Origin: Moritella sp. 24
GTDB lineage: Bacteria > Pseudomonadota > Gammaproteobacteria > Enterobacterales > Moritellaceae
Direction of reading: 5' to 3'
Length of the DNA stretch: 64,000 nucleotides
Assembly (NCBI RefSeq): GCF_018219155.1
Contig: NZ_CP056123.1
Location: 4,163,505-4,227,504, forward strand
Every line of letters starts with the position of its first letter. Position 1 is the first letter of the stretch. Positions 62,776 to 64,000 of this stretch are shown here, in pieces. A program made the position numbers and the translations under genes. The notes under the pieces are model-generated. The model was not told the origin of the DNA. It saw nothing but the letters and a program-made list of their open reading frames with translations, and did no database searches.

Positions 62776-64000
62776 ATGAGCAATATATTAACCAGTTTAA
62801 GTCGTGCACAACAACTTTCTCAGCTGCAACAAAATAACGCTAAGACAACGTGGGATATGATCGTCATTGGCGGCGGGATCACTGGTGCAGGCATACTACT
62901 CACCGCTTGTCAGGCAGGGTTAAAGGTATTATTAATCGAGCAACAAGATTTTGCGTGGGGAGCATCAAGTAAGTCATCAAAAATGGTACACGGTGGATTA
63001 CGTTATTTGGGTAGCGGTCAATATAATATGACGAAAGACGCTGTCACCGAACGTGAAAAACTGCTGAATGAGTTACCCGGTTTAGTCAGTCCTCTACAAT
63101 TTTTGATGGGTCATTATAAATTTCAATTTCCAGGGCCTTTTATATTTAATAGTTTGTTGACCATATATGACTGGATTGGCGGTAAACGTAATCATCGTTA
63201 TATCAATCATGCTATTGGTGATTTTCATGTACCGGGTATTGAACAAAGTAAATTACAAGGTGCGACTCAGTTTGCAGACGCGGTCACTGACGATGCTCGA
63301 TTAGTCATGCGAGTATTACAAGAAGCGCAAGAACTCGGTGGCAGTATCATTAATTACCTTAGCGCAGAACAAGTCATTAAAACCGCGGATAAAGTCACTG
63401 GCATCAAGGTATCTGATCAGGTGCTAGGTCAGCAATTTAACTTAACTGCAAAAGTAGTGATTAATGCAACAGGCCCATGGACAGATAAATTACGCCAGCA
63501 ACTGCAAGCTAAAAAAGCCATTAGGCCCTTACGTGGTAGCCATTTAATTGTACCGAACTGGCGCTTACCCCTCGCCTATTCCGTCAGTTATTTTCATCCA
63601 CAAGATAAGCGCCCTATTTTTGCTTTTCCTTGGGAAAATAGCAGCGTCATTGGTACCACGGATCTTGATCATGACTGCGATTTAGATCAACAACCCAGCA
63701 TTAGCCAAGCCGAAGTTGATTACTTGCTTACGGGGATCAATAAACAATTTCCACAAGCCGATATCACCGAAGCAGATGTCATTTCGACCTATGCGGGGAT
63801 CCGCCCCGTGGTGAGTAACAGTGATAATTTAAAAAGTACCAAACCATCGGATGAGAAGCGGGAACATTCGATCTGGGATGAACAAGGCATGATCAGTGTT
63901 GCCGGAGGAAAACTAACGACCTTTCGGTTAATTGCGCTCGACGTTTTAAAAGCTGCGCAACCTTATTTATCCGATATCAAACTCAAGCAATTAAAAAACG
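62776..64000 (+). CDS. GlpD-like FAD glycerol-3-phosphate dehydrogenase (3' end outside window)
   Basis: The ATG at 62776 (GGGGGG upstream) opens a frame that runs off the window, about 408 residues visible. FAD Rossmann motif VIGGGITGAGI, then KSSKMVHGGLRYLGSG and the later VINATGPWTDKLR and VAGGKLTTFRL, all hallmarks of GlpD-type dehydrogenases that oxidise glycerol-3-phosphate to DHAP. Cotranscribed with the preceding flavoprotein; both may pass DHAP-linked intermediates (inference). Confidence 0.88.
   Translation, partial: MSNILTSLSRAQQLSQLQQNNAKTTWDMIVIGGGITGAGILLTACQAGLKVLLIEQQDFAWGASSKSSKMVHGGLRYLGSGQYNMTKDAVTEREKLLNELPGLVSPLQFLMGHYKFQFPGPFIFNSLLTIYDWIGGKRNHRYINHAIGDFHVPGIEQSKLQGATQFADAVTDDARLVMRVLQEAQELGGSIINYLSAEQVIKTADKVTGIKVSDQVLGQQFNLTAKVVINATGPWTDKLRQQLQAKKAIRPLRGSHLIVPNWRLPLAYSVSYFHPQDKRPIFAFPWENSSVIGTTDLDHDCDLDQQPSISQAEVDYLLTGINKQFPQADITEADVISTYAGIRPVVSNSDNLKSTKPSDEKREHSIWDEQGMISVAGGKLTTFRLIALDVLKAAQPYLSDIKLKQLKN

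Overview
The right-hand 39 kb (about 25.5-64 kb) is a conserved, moderately AT-rich gammaproteobacterial chromosome. It carries an AbgT transporter, lptG/lptF, pepA, holC, valS, rraB, dusA, zur, dnaB and alr, and the gene order and protein style resemble a marine Moritella/Vibrio-like organism. I favour Moritella, but this is judged by eye only. The left 25 kb is an accessory region packed with mobile-element genes.

Accessory region. The key gene is a family B DNA polymerase (7643-10327, minus strand) with exonuclease motifs, a YxGG-type motif and polymerase motifs A (D-x2-S-x-Y), B (K-x3-N-x2-Y-G) and C (TTDG). Its length and motif layout match the primer-independent polymerases (piPolB) of pipolins, which are self-replicating integrative elements that in enterobacteria insert at tRNA-Leu genes. 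Here a tRNA-Leu lies at 21674-21758 with its 3' end facing the element. An AlpA-like excisionase and a tyrosine recombinase sit next to the polymerase, and a second, P4-type integrase lies nearer the tRNA. Cargo includes paired N6-adenine DNA methyltransferases with a partial possible PLD-type nuclease (1-5.6 kb), an RNase H-fold protein that has lost its catalytic acids (6783-7469), a WYL regulator with two matching palindromic operators beside a cluster of four micro-genes (14.6-16.3 kb), a DUF2787 cluster (16.9-18.5 kb) and an HNH-nuclease pair (19.9-21.1 kb).

Ghost element. On the other side of the tRNA (21.9-25.4 kb) lie a P-loop NTPase gene, a decayed copy of a gene from the pipolin's left part, and a remnant resembling the upstream region of the second integrase. 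The segment ends in a second copy of the tRNA-flanking sequence from which the tRNA itself is missing. I read this as a decayed sibling element in tandem with the intact one.

Chromosome. From 25.5 kb: AbgT transporter; RDD membrane protein; LptG/LptF lipopolysaccharide exporter subunits; PepA; an inserted von Willebrand A lipoprotein; HolC and ValS; a PAS-PAS-GGDEF-EAL protein; RraB; three tandem copies of a porin plus small PstS-like periplasmic protein cassette led by a chemotaxis receptor; DusA; a LysR/pirin/isochorismatase cluster; Zur; CheX; a 2-Cys peroxiredoxin; a radical SAM enzyme; a TetR regulator; DnaB-Alr; a cytochrome c; and an AraC regulator divergent from an alkyl-DHAP-synthase-like flavoprotein followed by a GlpD-like dehydrogenase that runs off the window.
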